Under the pieces are notes generated by a model. That model made no database searches and had not been told where the DNA came from. It saw only the letters and a list, made by a program, of their open reading frames with translations. Positions 1 to 10,826 of a stretch of DNA of 64,000 bases are shown piece after piece (position 1 is the first letter of the stretch; every line of letters begins with the position of its first letter). This stretch comes from Blastomyces gilchristii SLH14081 (lineage: Eukaryota; Ascomycota; Eurotiomycetes; Onygenales; Ajellomycetaceae): assembly GCF_000003855.2 (NCBI RefSeq), contig NW_003101679.1, positions 2,869,558 through 2,933,557 on the forward strand, in the 5' to 3' direction. Both the position numbers and the translations under genes were made by a program.

Positions 1-2880
1 ATCTCAGTTATCTATTTCAACTGAAGTGAGATTCTCTTCAATCAGTGATTAATCTCTGTAATACTTTCAATAGTAGTATCAGCTGATCTCTTCTTGAGAT
101 CAGTTATTCTGAGATGTTTTTTCATCTCAGAGACTTATGCTTTCATCTCTTTTTATAGATGAGTAAGAGAGATCTTCTCAGTCTTGATAGAATCTATTAA
201 TACTTGAAGCTCTGAGACTCTCACTATGTACTGCTTGAGTATCTAGACTTCTTATCAGAGCTGATATAATGTCTTTCTGTGAGATAATACTTACAGAGAG
301 ACAGAAGTCATTATTACAGATATAATAGAAATAATAAAAGTGAGAGAAGAAGTAGATATATAAAATCCCTTCTTTCTTCAGCTGCTTAATACAGTATAGA
401 TAAGTAGTAGTGCTGATCAGAGACTGCACTGAAGCCTTCTTACAGAGAGAAGATGAAGAAACTGTAGAACTTTACAGACTTAACTCAGCAGTATTCTGAG
501 CAGAGCTTGAGTGTGCTGTGAAAGAGAAACTACAGATTGAGCTTCTCAGAGTCACTGTTTCTGAAATCAAGCTCTCTTCAGATTTCTCTCTGAATGATTA
601 CACAGAGTCATACATCACTGTATTAACTGAAAGAGAGAGTGATGTCACAACAGTGATAAGAAGAGCAGGAAACAGATCAGATGCAGACACACTGATCAGT
701 AGAAGAGATAACATCTCACTACAAGACACAGTAACTTTCATCACAGCTGTAAGAGATGTAGAAGAAGAAGAAGATGTGATAATAAAAGTGATACTTCTAT
801 AACTTATTAATATCACTGTCTCTGTCTTCAACCTGGCTTTCTTAGTGATCATGAAGATCACAGCTGCATCATGAAGATATTTACTCACTAGAAAATGTCA
901 GAATAAGCTCTTTATTATTCTTTAAGAATAATACTCTCATGCACTCACTGTTACAATTGAGAAGAAAGAAAGAAAAATATTTCATAGAGAAGAGAGATCT
1001 TTTCAAAAAAATCCTATCACTACTATTAACTTTATCTCTAAAATATATCACTTTTACAGAGAATTTTATATATAGAACAGAATATAATGAGAGATCTATA
1101 AGTTACTTATTAACTACATTTTCTTCATCTTAAATTAATATATAAGAAACTCACTTATCACATGTTTAATTTGAATAAAAATAAGTAAAGAAAGATCTAC
1201 ACAGTCAGCAGAAAAACTCATCTATTTCTTTGTATCATATATAGTATATATACTATTAATCAGTTAGTAATTATTGCTATATAACAAAGATAATTTCTAA
1301 TCTAGTAAATCTTGAGAGTATAGAGACTATATTCTTAAAGAGAAGAGTATTATCATACTCTCAGTCATGTCAAGACTCTGTTATAATTTTACACAGCTCA
1401 TTACTTTTATACAGATGATTTCATTTATTCTGCAGACTATCTGAATCAGTTTTCAACTGCTCTATAATATTATTTAAATATATTATAGAAAGATCTGATT
1501 GATGAATATAAGAATCTCACTTCTATACAAGATCAGTAGATTACTTTTCCTTGATAGTAAGACACTACTGAGATATTACTTCAGCTATTCTTACTTATGA
1601 AATAAGAGCAGATATCTGTTCATTATCTATATAGAATAGCTAGATGCTGGCTTCTTATAAAAGAGATTAGTGATTTATTTTTTCTTCTACTGAAATATAT
1701 ATAAGAGTTACTATGTGTCTTATATAATATTCTTAGTATACTAAGTATTATATCTGTGATATCTCTGTAATAACTCTGTAGTCTACAAGCTCACTATTCA
1801 AGCAAGATAATTAAGCTCACTTATATAACTTCTTAAATAACTATCTCTACATGACACTGCTGACTAGTTATCACTTTAATTCCGCCATGTTACACTCAGT
1901 CTCAGAACTGAATCACTTAGACACTGAATACTATACAGTACTAATCAGAGAAGTTTAAAAAGAGACTTACTCTTATCTATTATATACTTAAGATCTCATG
2001 ACTCACTATATCTGTGATAATTCTCAAGAATTTAAAGAAGAAGATCTAGTCTTTCTTAATAATAAATATATAAAAATAAGATATCTTAATAAGAAGTTGA
2101 ATTATAAGTTTCTAGAACTCTTCATAGTATAAAAATATATTAACACTTAAGTCTATAAGCTATCACTATTCTCATTATACTATATATATAATGTTTTTCA
2201 TATCTCTCTTCTAAAATCTTACAGAGTTACAGAAATTAATAATAATTATATATCTTCAGAGATTATTCACTCAAAGATAGATAATACAGATGAAGACTAT
2301 AATATTAATAAGATTTTAGATATAAAACTTACAAGAGAAAACAAAGTTAAGTTTCTCATACATTGACTTAAAAAAGAATCTCAGTTTAATAAGTGAATAA
2401 ACTCTGCTCATCTTATTAATACTTAATTATATATAGAGATCTTCTATAAGTGCTACTTATATCAGCTACAGTCTTCTTCACTCAGTAATATCATTCTCAG
2501 TATATTAGTTAGAATAATTAATTAAGCAGATATACTTCTCTTATTTCAAGTTCAATATCACAGACTATAATAATATTAATACAGTAACTTAATATAATAA
2601 TCAGCACTGAATCTAGAGCAGAGCTCATCTCACTAGCATATAATTCTAATATATAGTAGGGTCAGAAGTTCTTACTACTGTAATCTCTAGAGCAGAGCAT
2701 GTCTCACTAGAAATCTCAGAGCAGAGCTTGTCTCACTGACTATAACTAGAGTAGAGCTCATCTCATTAGCAATGAATTCTCATCAGCTGTAACTAGAGCA
2801 AGGCTCATCCTGCTAGCAATGAATCACAAATATTAATGTATCACATATGTATATATTTTTAATCACAGAAGGAAGGACCC
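1..2880 (+). mobile_element. RIP-degraded Ty3/Gypsy chromovirus, 3' part, cut by the window edge
   Basis: The stretch is very AT-rich and almost free of CpG until about position 2877, with stops in every frame. On the + strand, roughly 2026-2440 translates, through many stops, to the end of a Gypsy polyprotein: a segment like EEDLVFLNNKYIKIR, then an NVFHISLLKSYR segment matching the usual 'HNVFHVSLLEPY' integrase C-terminus, then a chromodomain-like part ending near INSAHLINT. That places the element on the + strand with its 5' end beyond position 1. I could not define an LTR or target duplication at the right end. The other open frames here (for example 518-802 and 939-1133) have no recognisable domain and I do not call them genes. 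Confidence 0.75.
2617..2812. repeat. Degenerate short repeats at the end of the Gypsy relic
   Basis: Five imperfect copies of a motif of about 23 nt (core CTAGAGCAGAGCTCATCTCA, then a CTAGC-like end) start near 2617, 2687, 2727, 2751 and 2790, separated by variable AT-rich spacers. The copies differ mainly by C/T or G/A changes. They lie just after the chromodomain remnant, so they belong to the 3' non-coding part of the element or to its LTR. Confidence 0.5.
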
Positions 2881-3502
2881 GCGGTGAAGATGAGAAGGCA
2901 GAATATAAGAATCTTAGAGCATAGAGCATGATCAGATAACTCACACAAGCCTCATCACTTCATATCCACTCACTCATCTCTAGCTTAGATAGCTTCTTCC
3001 TCTTCTTCTTCTTCTTCTTCAAGATTCAGTTCCAATATGATCTAGTATACTGCTGCTATCCACCCTGGTAAAGTTAATCTTCATCCCGTAACACAGTTTA
3101 CCAGTGTTGTCCCGAACGGTTATGACGCACGCCAAGACTAAAATCAAAACACGTGACACTCCATTGTTTACTTCCACAAGGACCAGAGCTTCGACTCTCG
3201 ACTCTGTACCAACATAATGACAGTATAGCCTCAATTATATATCTTAAAGCCCAGTTACTTGTCCAAATATATTAATGCATCGTTTTAATTCCCTCATGAC
3301 TTTATTCTCTAGGTTACGATAGGACTTGCGGAGGTGGGGAGAGCTGGCCGCTGATGGATGCGGCAGCGAAGGGTGGTCGTGTTGGATTGAATTGGTATGG
3401 CAATGGTGATATTATTTGCCCAAATTGGCGTCGTTAAAAACAATAGTATTAATAGCAGCGCAAAAAGTTTCCCAGATCCAAAGGTCCGCTCTTTTCCTCA
3501 GA
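2881..3502. other. Transition from AT-rich island to gene-rich DNA; upstream region of the 3503 gene
   Basis: CpG-containing, balanced-composition sequence resumes here. There is a short (TTC)n tract near 3000-3020 and a CACGTGAC motif near 3151. No convincing coding frame is present. The stretch should contain the promoter and 5' UTR of the following + strand gene. Confidence 0.5.
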
Positions 3503-6500
3503 ATGACGATGAATTCGGCCGCTTCGCGTTTAAGACCCTCCGCATCCGAAGTCTCCATCACGTCGAGGTGGTGCAATAGGGCGCTGCGTCCTTTGACCTC
3601 CACTATACTGCGCCTGGAAAAACATTGGAAGATAACCCCACTGGGAGCTCCGAATCTGAATGGTACCACTGTATCTGGATCAAGTCAGAAAAGCAATTCG
3701 GCGGCCAAGGAGGCGCGAGGAGCTTCCGAGTCCGACTCCGAATCCACCCCCGATGATCCAACTTGGGTCCCAGGGGGTGCCGTGCGCAAGCACATTAGAC
3801 ATAAATATTCCGCTCGTACTGGTAGCCGGTCAAGGGTCGTTGTGAGGAGTCCGGAGACGCTGAAGCTACAACCCGGGGAGTTTTCCATTCCCACGCCGTT
3901 AATCAAAGGGAAAAAGAGACAATGTCCGGAGATGGAGGAGCCAAATGGAGATGCAAGTGGGGTTGCGGCCATTGCAGACTCCAATGAAGACTCATCAACT
4001 CAAAATTCTCGTCGAGGTCCTATGAAACGGAAATTACCTGCTTACGCTGGATGGAATAGCCAGAGGATTTGGAAGGATTCGTGTAATGAATATAACGACC
4101 CGTCCTATATTGCCATAGCGCAAGGGATATTCCAAGTTTGGGATACATTTCTCACAATGACAGCTCCGGAAAAGAGTTCTGGTCCCGGAGCACGATCGCT
4201 TATGTCGATGGCTCTGGGTACAACTTCTATGTATATTGCGAGCGAACAGGAAGCTGTGGATAATTGTGAGGACAAGAACGAAAAGGTTGATGTTGCAGAT
4301 CTTATTTTCACAGAGCTAGAAAGCATCTATGGTATATCTAATGCTGGATGGAAACCGCTTAAGTCGCTCGTCCGCCTCCATGGGATTCGTTTGGTCTGCG
4401 ACGCGATTCGGCACAGATGGATATCCCCTATGATAGCGCGCCAGCTAGTGCTAAACTCGATCGACTCGGTTTCGTATGATGCTGCGCAGGAAATATTATC
4501 AGCTTTGCTCTCTGTTACCCAGAGCATCGAAGGCCCTAGACATCTGGACTGTTCTTTGTTTTCGTCCGGAAGTTTTGGTGTATTTCATACATTAGCAACT
4601 TATGTCAACAAAGCTAGCCATATAAGCTTCTTTTTTCGCGAGGTTGGGTCTTTATTGCGGGACGGCATCGTGCCAGTTGAATGGATAGTTACGGAGTCCA
4701 TGAAACCATTCGTGACTCATGCCCTTAGGTCGATATCATGCGAAGACGACGATTGCTCCGCGTCTGTTTTGTTTATTGTGAATACGATTCTTGCGGCTTC
4801 TCGATCGAATCCTCGCTGCAGCTTACCAACCTTAGAATTGGCTGCGGACACGGATAAACTACAAAAATGCGATGAAGGAAGATGCAAACTAGATTCTTCA
4901 CGTCGTAACCTTCCTGAGAACCCAGAGTCAAAAGCTAATGAACATTTATCACTGGCTTTGAACAACAGCATATCGAGTATTTTAGGCATTCTCTGCAGTG
5001 CTCACATCGTACGGTTTACAACCCATTCACCCACTTTCGTACCAAGTGCATCTCCAATGCACCACATTTTGGTTAGAGTTTCAGCCATAATACAGCATGA
5101 TATACTAGACGCGTCCTTCGATCTAGCACAGGATCGCCCAAGATCAGAGCTGCTACGAGTGGGACATATTTTGATGGCAGATTACATTCTTAAATGCAGC
5201 TGGGAGGGCGCCAAAAAGGAGGGACAGACAGCCGTCCCTGGAGCAACAAAACTTTTAAGCACTTTCGAATATTTCACTCGTACATTGAAAAGTCGAAAGG
5301 ACCTCACAGCCAGCCTATCGACTTTTGTGACGCACGTATCGCACAGTTGCGGTCGAGCACTCAGTGAAGATGGATTCACTCAGCTGCAAATCTTTACTGA
5401 TGCACTCACAGAGGACAACCTACAACCATATCCTGCACTCAAGGCGCTTCTAGGTAAGGTAGCAGTGGACGCGGCACTAAAATTTGCGGAATCTACTCTT
5501 CATCCCGATCACCATTCGTGGGCAGCCCACATACAGACCAAAGCGGCGAGATATTCTAATGGGCCCCTAGGACACGACGAAATCATACCCCTAACTCCGT
5601 CGTTAGCTCTATCCAAAACTGGTTATATATGGGAAGAGAGCATCGGAGAGTGGATCGCTGCGGCTCCGGCCAGTGGAGCATACAGGAGTCTGCGAGCATG
5701 TAAGGCCCAGAACCAATTCCTGCCAAATCCTCCGGATGAGCTGCCAACTTCAAGTGATGCAGATGATGCGACAGCATCTAGAGGCTCCAGCACATTCTCG
5801 GCCTGTTCGGAAGGCTATAACTCGAGCATTACTTCATCAGAATTTACCTCTCCATCTTGGTCTCGGAAAAGGAAGCGCGGTGTCAATTCTCCAAACTTGG
5901 TATCAGGAAAACACGCGAGAACAACATATTCATCGTCACTAAAAGCACCTCCTCGCCGGCTACGGTCCGGGAAAAGCCGTTCTTGGAGTTTTTACATCGA
6001 TGAACGTGAGAGCCATGACTCTAACCTATTGATCTTTGATCGATTCAAGCGCTCGAAAATCACGAAGAAGAAACATTATGTCGTTGAACCAAGTATAACG
6101 AAAACAAGGCCTTTATGCCAACGAACGGATATCAATCGTTCATTGCTCAACCCTGCAACTATGGAGGTTAGACTCCCAGGGCCACAGACTGCCGACAAGG
6201 CGGTTGAAGTTGTCATCGTCCATGACAGAAAGAAATACATAGACACGGAATCGAGCAGTTTTTTGATTCAAGAGGAAAGGGAGAGAATGCTACCAGGCTC
6301 TGATCGCAGTGACTATAACCGTGACTATGACCTTAGCGATCACAATGATGACAGTGACGGTGATGACGAAGATGTCCTGGCCAGAGAACCATCTCCCCGT
6401 TACCTTTTGCGGCGCAAAAGTCTCTGTACACCCATCGCTAGCAAGCTATTCTCCTGCGCCACTCCTCCGGGAGCACGCCTCCGGACGACACGATCTTCTA

Positions 6501-6583
6501 CCTCGTTACAAAAACAACCCATCCTGCAAGCAGCGGGTTGTAATATTGTTGGTTCGAGTGATGACGAATTGAGTTTCTTTTGA
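3503..6583 (+). CDS. Conserved-looking fungal protein of unknown function, probably nuclear
   Basis: A single uninterrupted frame of 1026 residues from the first in-frame ATG at 3503 (MTMNSAASRLRPSASEV); upstream codons in the frame contain no ATG. Residues ~1-200 are basic/Ser-rich and look disordered. The middle (~210-740) is richer in hydrophobic residues and looks folded and helical (starts near WNSQRIWKDSCNEYNDPSYIAI). The C-terminal third is low-complexity, with basic clusters that look like nuclear localisation signals (RKRKRG, KRSKITKKK) and an Asp-rich run (DRDYDLSDHNDDSDGDDED). I recognise no catalytic motif, zinc finger or membrane segment. A long intact frame with normal codon use immediately beside a RIP island argues for a real, selected gene. 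Function unknown. Confidence 0.8.
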   Translation: MTMNSAASRLRPSASEVSITSRWCNRALRPLTSTILRLEKHWKITPLGAPNLNGTTVSGSSQKSNSAAKEARGASESDSESTPDDPTWVPGGAVRKHIRHKYSARTGSRSRVVVRSPETLKLQPGEFSIPTPLIKGKKRQCPEMEEPNGDASGVAAIADSNEDSSTQNSRRGPMKRKLPAYAGWNSQRIWKDSCNEYNDPSYIAIAQGIFQVWDTFLTMTAPEKSSGPGARSLMSMALGTTSMYIASEQEAVDNCEDKNEKVDVADLIFTELESIYGISNAGWKPLKSLVRLHGIRLVCDAIRHRWISPMIARQLVLNSIDSVSYDAAQEILSALLSVTQSIEGPRHLDCSLFSSGSFGVFHTLATYVNKASHISFFFREVGSLLRDGIVPVEWIVTESMKPFVTHALRSISCEDDDCSASVLFIVNTILAASRSNPRCSLPTLELAADTDKLQKCDEGRCKLDSSRRNLPENPESKANEHLSLALNNSISSILGILCSAHIVRFTTHSPTFVPSASPMHHILVRVSAIIQHDILDASFDLAQDRPRSELLRVGHILMADYILKCSWEGAKKEGQTAVPGATKLLSTFEYFTRTLKSRKDLTASLSTFVTHVSHSCGRALSEDGFTQLQIFTDALTEDNLQPYPALKALLGKVAVDAALKFAESTLHPDHHSWAAHIQTKAARYSNGPLGHDEIIPLTPSLALSKTGYIWEESIGEWIAAAPASGAYRSLRACKAQNQFLPNPPDELPTSSDADDATASRGSSTFSACSEGYNSSITSSEFTSPSWSRKRKRGVNSPNLVSGKHARTTYSSSLKAPPRRLRSGKSRSWSFYIDERESHDSNLLIFDRFKRSKITKKKHYVVEPSITKTRPLCQRTDINRSLLNPATMEVRLPGPQTADKAVEVVIVHDRKKYIDTESSSFLIQEERERMLPGSDRSDYNRDYDLSDHNDDSDGDDEDVLAREPSPRYLLRRKSLCTPIASKLFSCATPPGARLRTTRSSTSLQKQPILQAAGCNIVGSSDDELSFF

Positions 6584-7574
6584 TGGTTTTCTGTTCAGTA
6601 ATGTATATTCTGATTTTTGATTACTATATTTGGATTTCTAGATTCTGAATATGACGGTCGACTACCTGTCGTCCCTGCTGGTAGACAGAATGGAGAAGTG
6701 AAGACGCCGATACACCTTGTTCTGATATATTTTTTTGACACGATACCCTTATTGGATTACCTTGCTTCGCACCTTGTTTGTATTTAGCTTCTATTTTCTG
6801 GAGTCCGTTGATTGGATTGGTTCAATGAATATGCATATAGATGGTTGGGAAGAGCCAATAACTTTTAGCAGGTTTTTTGTACAGTACCTTAACTTTTACC
6901 ATGCGAGTCGTTAGGAGGAGAATTTTGGAGGCCACCTCTACTACCGCCGGCCGTTTCGTTTCTGATCTTAAGTATATGAATTCTTCAGCTATCGCTGAGG
7001 TTATGCCTTTTTTTTCATGAAGGTGTAATCTGCACCTGGAAGTCAACTGAGTGATTTGGCACTCACTCATATTTCACTCATCAAGTCATTTAAGTGGGCT
7101 TTGGCTAGTTTCTACGTGTGCGTGTATCAATCATGTTCTCTAGCTGCGCATTAAGTGCTTGTGCTGCGGCCCTGTCCCTCCAGCATTTGTGTGAAAACAG
7201 TATGAGAAAAGAAAAGTGAAGCTGTAGGGGAGGTGGGACGGCGTAAGGGGGTGCGTATGTACGACCAATGGAATGCAAAATATTGTAGAAGTGAAAGGCA
7301 AAAATGTGCATAAATAAAGGGGGAAATATATATATATAAAAAATAGGTAGCAAAATAGAACAAAGCGCCCTCCAGCTTCCCAGGCTCGTTTGATAGAAAC
7401 ATAAGTAAAGCTCATGAATGAAGCCCAGCTACCCTACAAATTGTCGCCAGTAGAAATAATATTATCATATCCCAGTCCCATTTGTGATTACAGGTTTTAT
7501 CGGGTGTTTGATACACTCCTGAATCATGCTCCGGAACTCCTATCTGAAAAACGCCTCGTAATTTCTTCCCTGGG
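6584..7574. other. Convergent intergenic region
   Basis: Lies between the 3' ends of two converging genes. It holds poly-T stretches and a (TA)n tract near 7328-7339. Overlapping open frames on the minus strand at 7105-7415 are hydrophobic products of low-complexity sequence and are not credible genes. I see nothing else. Confidence 0.5.
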
Positions 7575-9552
7575 CTAAAATTTCTCGCTAGTAAAGCACC
7601 GTGTCAACCTAACCAGGAACCATGCAATAAACTTCACTGCGACAGTAAGGCCCCAGACCATAGCTTTTAATCCCCAGAGTATCAGCTTCAGCACGGATCT
7701 CGCGATACCGGGTAATTCCTCTCCTTCGTGAGATCCGCTGCTATACCGTCCGTAGTTTTCAAGGTCGATCTCCTCAACCACAACCGGGATATTTTTATTC
7801 TTACTTTTTTTCACTCTTGTCTTCTTCTCGGATGAGTAAAACGACGACCTTCTCCAAAACGCAAAACTCGTCTTGCGTTTGGGGGAGGAATGAATTTGTG
7901 ACATCAGTTTAGCTTCTTGCTCCGCCTCATCACGCTCCGCTTGCGTCGCGATTAGCTTGCCGTTGAAACGTGGTTGTGAGGAAGTTGCCGAAGGTGCCCC
8001 CGGGGGTGCCACATCATATGGGTCAGGGAATTCTCCTTTGCTCACAGCTGCTTCAAAGCTCATACCACCCAGGATGTTTCTAATATATTGATCCGTCGCT
8101 GCCATGATGAGGATTGAGGCAACTAAGGAGTCTATGCAATATAAGGCTGGGATTGTGGAAGATATTGTACCCGCTGCAATTGATAGATTCATTGTCTCCA
8201 AGTCTAGAGCTACCAATGGAGTGTCCTTAGTCGAGTCTCGGCCTGGGATTGTGACAAGGATTGATGGAGGATGGCCTAGCTCTGCGCTATCTGTTGTGGA
8301 GGCGGAAACCGTGAGGTGTAATATTTGGCCCCGTTTATTTATGATAGGGTATCCTTGGCGTTGGACCTCATTTTGCTGGTCGTCACTTGGATGATTAAAC
8401 AAAGCCTGATGCTGAACGTCGTACCGACCATGGACCCCATTCCACTCCAGTATACAAGTCTCCTGTGCTTCTGCCCGCCTAACAGCATCGTCCTCCACTT
8501 CCATTGCGTCGGTTGGAGCTAGTTGGTGTTGCCTTGATAAGCTCAAGGCCTGATCTCTGGCCAAGATCCCCGCCAACATAGGAAAAACAACCGTAATAAA
8601 ACCAGCACCATTAGGCCTGTTAATTTCCGTGCTGTTGAGCATAACAATGGGAGACTTGGTATGCTCTCTGGTTGGGTGAGATCTTTGAATGTCCACGTCA
8701 CCCATTGTGTTAGTTTTGAGTGTATATAGCGTCGCAGATTGGTTTCCAAATGTGTATGTGAGATGGTCCACTCTGTAGGATCGTTGATTAGCAGAGGGCT
8801 ACAAGGTGAATTTTGCAAGATTGGATGTCAACTCACTTGGAAAGGCGCAAGTAAAATGTTCCAAGTTCAGGCTGCGGCCCTTCTCCATTTGCAGCCTCCC
8901 ATAGACGTGTGAGTTGCTCGGACGACGAAAGCTTCACAGCTGTGGCTAGTTGGGTGGACTCGCGCATCGTGTGAGGAAAAGCAGATTGTTGAGAGGCCAC
9001 ACTGGGGCTGTAGTCAGATCTTGAGATAACTTCCCGTGGAAGATCGTTAGGCGCCGAACGTTGGGGATAGTAACGTTGCTGATTCAAAGGCAGGTTGGGA
9101 TCGTAACGAGGAAATATTGACCTCATTGGCATTGCTGGTGAAGTAGGTGATTTGGACGGTGAGTTAAGCATGGTAACCTCAATTTGGACAGGAGATCCAG
9201 ATCGAATAGGCTCCGGTGAAGCGGACCCGGGAGGTGGAGATTTGCCATTATTGGACCCGTTTGGGGATTCTGCAACTCTCGCTTCTTCTCCTGGTTTCGC
9301 ACGGAGGGTGGGGGAATTTGACCTCACAATATGAACAGGCGGGGGAGGTGTTAGAGTGGTCTTATTTGTGTCCTCGATAATTTGAAGAATGACGGCTTCG
9401 GTTTGGGAAGATTCTTTCTCGTTTCCCAAGATTGGTGAGACCACTGGAGACTTCGTAGCGCGGCGTCGATGGCCTTTTCTGAATGGATTACCATTTGGTC
9501 TATTTTGCGGCTGCACCTGAGGGAAGAGCTGAAACTGGGTTTGGCTCGCCAT
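7575..9552 (-). CDS. Unknown protein with Pro/Ser-rich N-terminus and hydrophobic C-terminus
   Basis: Two-exon model: exon 1 9552-8837 and exon 2 8772-7575, with a 64-nt intron (GTGAGT donor at 8836, CTACAG acceptor). Phase closes, giving 637 residues. The start is the ATG at 9552 (MASQTQFQLF). Residues 1-180 are Pro/Ser/Thr-rich and probably disordered. About 215-460 looks folded (EQLTRLWEAANGEG, then TFYLRLSK joined to VDHLTYTFG). After a Lys/Arg-rich linker, the last ~40 residues (LKLILWGLKAMVWGLTVAVKFIAWFLVRL) form one or two hydrophobic helices, suggesting C-terminal membrane attachment. A GTGAGT about 75 nt upstream of the start (position 9628 on the minus strand) could begin a 5' UTR intron. 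I do not recognise the family and assign no function. Confidence 0.75.
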
Positions 9553-10826
9553 TCTTGCCCTCAATTATTGAAAGCGAAGGCCAGGCCAACAGCGATGTGC
9601 AACGAGTTGGCAGTAGAAAGAAACTCACAGCCTGTAAGTTTCGCAGGGCTTTGGGGACGTCTTTACTTGAGCGAGAGTTGTGAGAGCCCAAGGATAAGTA
9701 AGGGAAGGCCCATACGCCAGAGGGCGAAACGAGGATAACGATCCAAGCTTGGGCTGGCCAGCATAACAAGAGGAAGAATAAAAATGATTAAAGTGGAGGG
9801 GAAGATAGAATATTAAAATGGAGAGGAAAGTCCGCCTTCAGTGGAAACGACATTTTTTTCAATGCATAGCAGAGGTCCTCCACAAAAAGCGGCTGATCAA
9901 TAGGAAAAGCTCAATGCAGGATGTAGAGGAAAAAACCCTTGCGTTCTCCTGCCATTGCGCCGAGCGCAATAGTTTGACGCCTAGCATGAAGGAAGGATAG
10001 GTGGAATCTATCCGCACACCAGCCCTGGGGACCAGTGGGACGGGATTGGATGGATGTTAAATCCCATCACCAACATAAAATTGCTTTTTCGGGTTCAAGT
10101 TCCTGGCGCTTTGCAGGAAGAACCAAGCTAGAGCAAAGAATCGGTGAGACTAAGTATTGTTCAACAGTATTCGAAGGCCGCATCACGTTCGTCAGACCTC
10201 GAGGAAGAGATCTCGAGATACCTGCTGCTGAACGTGAGGTCAAGATGATTGGAGGCTATCCCTGAAAGTACATCAACTGTTCGGCGCTTCGAAGTTCGAA
10301 AGAGTGACTCTGACCAGGGGCTGCGAAGCTGGTGGTTGGTGTCCTTTTCTTGGCACTGCCCGACTGGAAAAGTAGTGGCTTTAGCAGAAACGCTAAAGGA
10401 GCGCGGCGCAAAGGGCGCGGTTGCTATTGGGCAGGAGAGCTTTGACGAGGCTGTTGTTGAGATCGTGACGTCGGTTAGTTACTAAAATAGGAAAATATAT
10501 ATCACGTGATGGTGTTACATGACCGCGCGAAGATAGTCCTCCAATAATACGAACGATTGGGTGGGATGGTGCAGGCTGATCACATCGCTGCAAGAATCGT
10601 TATGCGCCGGACAGGCACATCCTTCAGAGGTGCAGTGAGGCCTGGTATCAATTCCTATTCGCTTCGTCAATAGCCCAACCGACGCCAGAGAAGGTGGAGA
10701 CTCAGATGCAATAGTTGAGAATATCTGGATAGGAGGGAGATATTGGTCAAAACCTCCGGAAAATAGATTAATGGATCTGGAGTAAATAGTGTACAAATTC
10801 GTTCCCCGCTATCTAGGGAATTAAAG
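9553..10826. other. Intergenic region between two minus-strand genes
   Basis: Should contain the promoter of the gene starting at 9552 and the terminator of BCS1. A TCACGTGA palindrome occurs near 10502. Short open frames exist on both strands (for example 10035-10265 and 10249-10485), but they lack family features and start context, so I call none. Confidence 0.45.

Noticed and set aside
518..802. 94-residue ORF (MKEKLQIELL...) in the first AT-rich island
   Set aside because: It lies in RIP-altered DNA, has no recognisable domain and a similar-sized ORF exists on the opposite strand.
7105..7415. Three overlapping hydrophobic minus-strand ORFs
   Set aside because: They arise from poly-T/TA-rich sequence in a convergent intergenic region.
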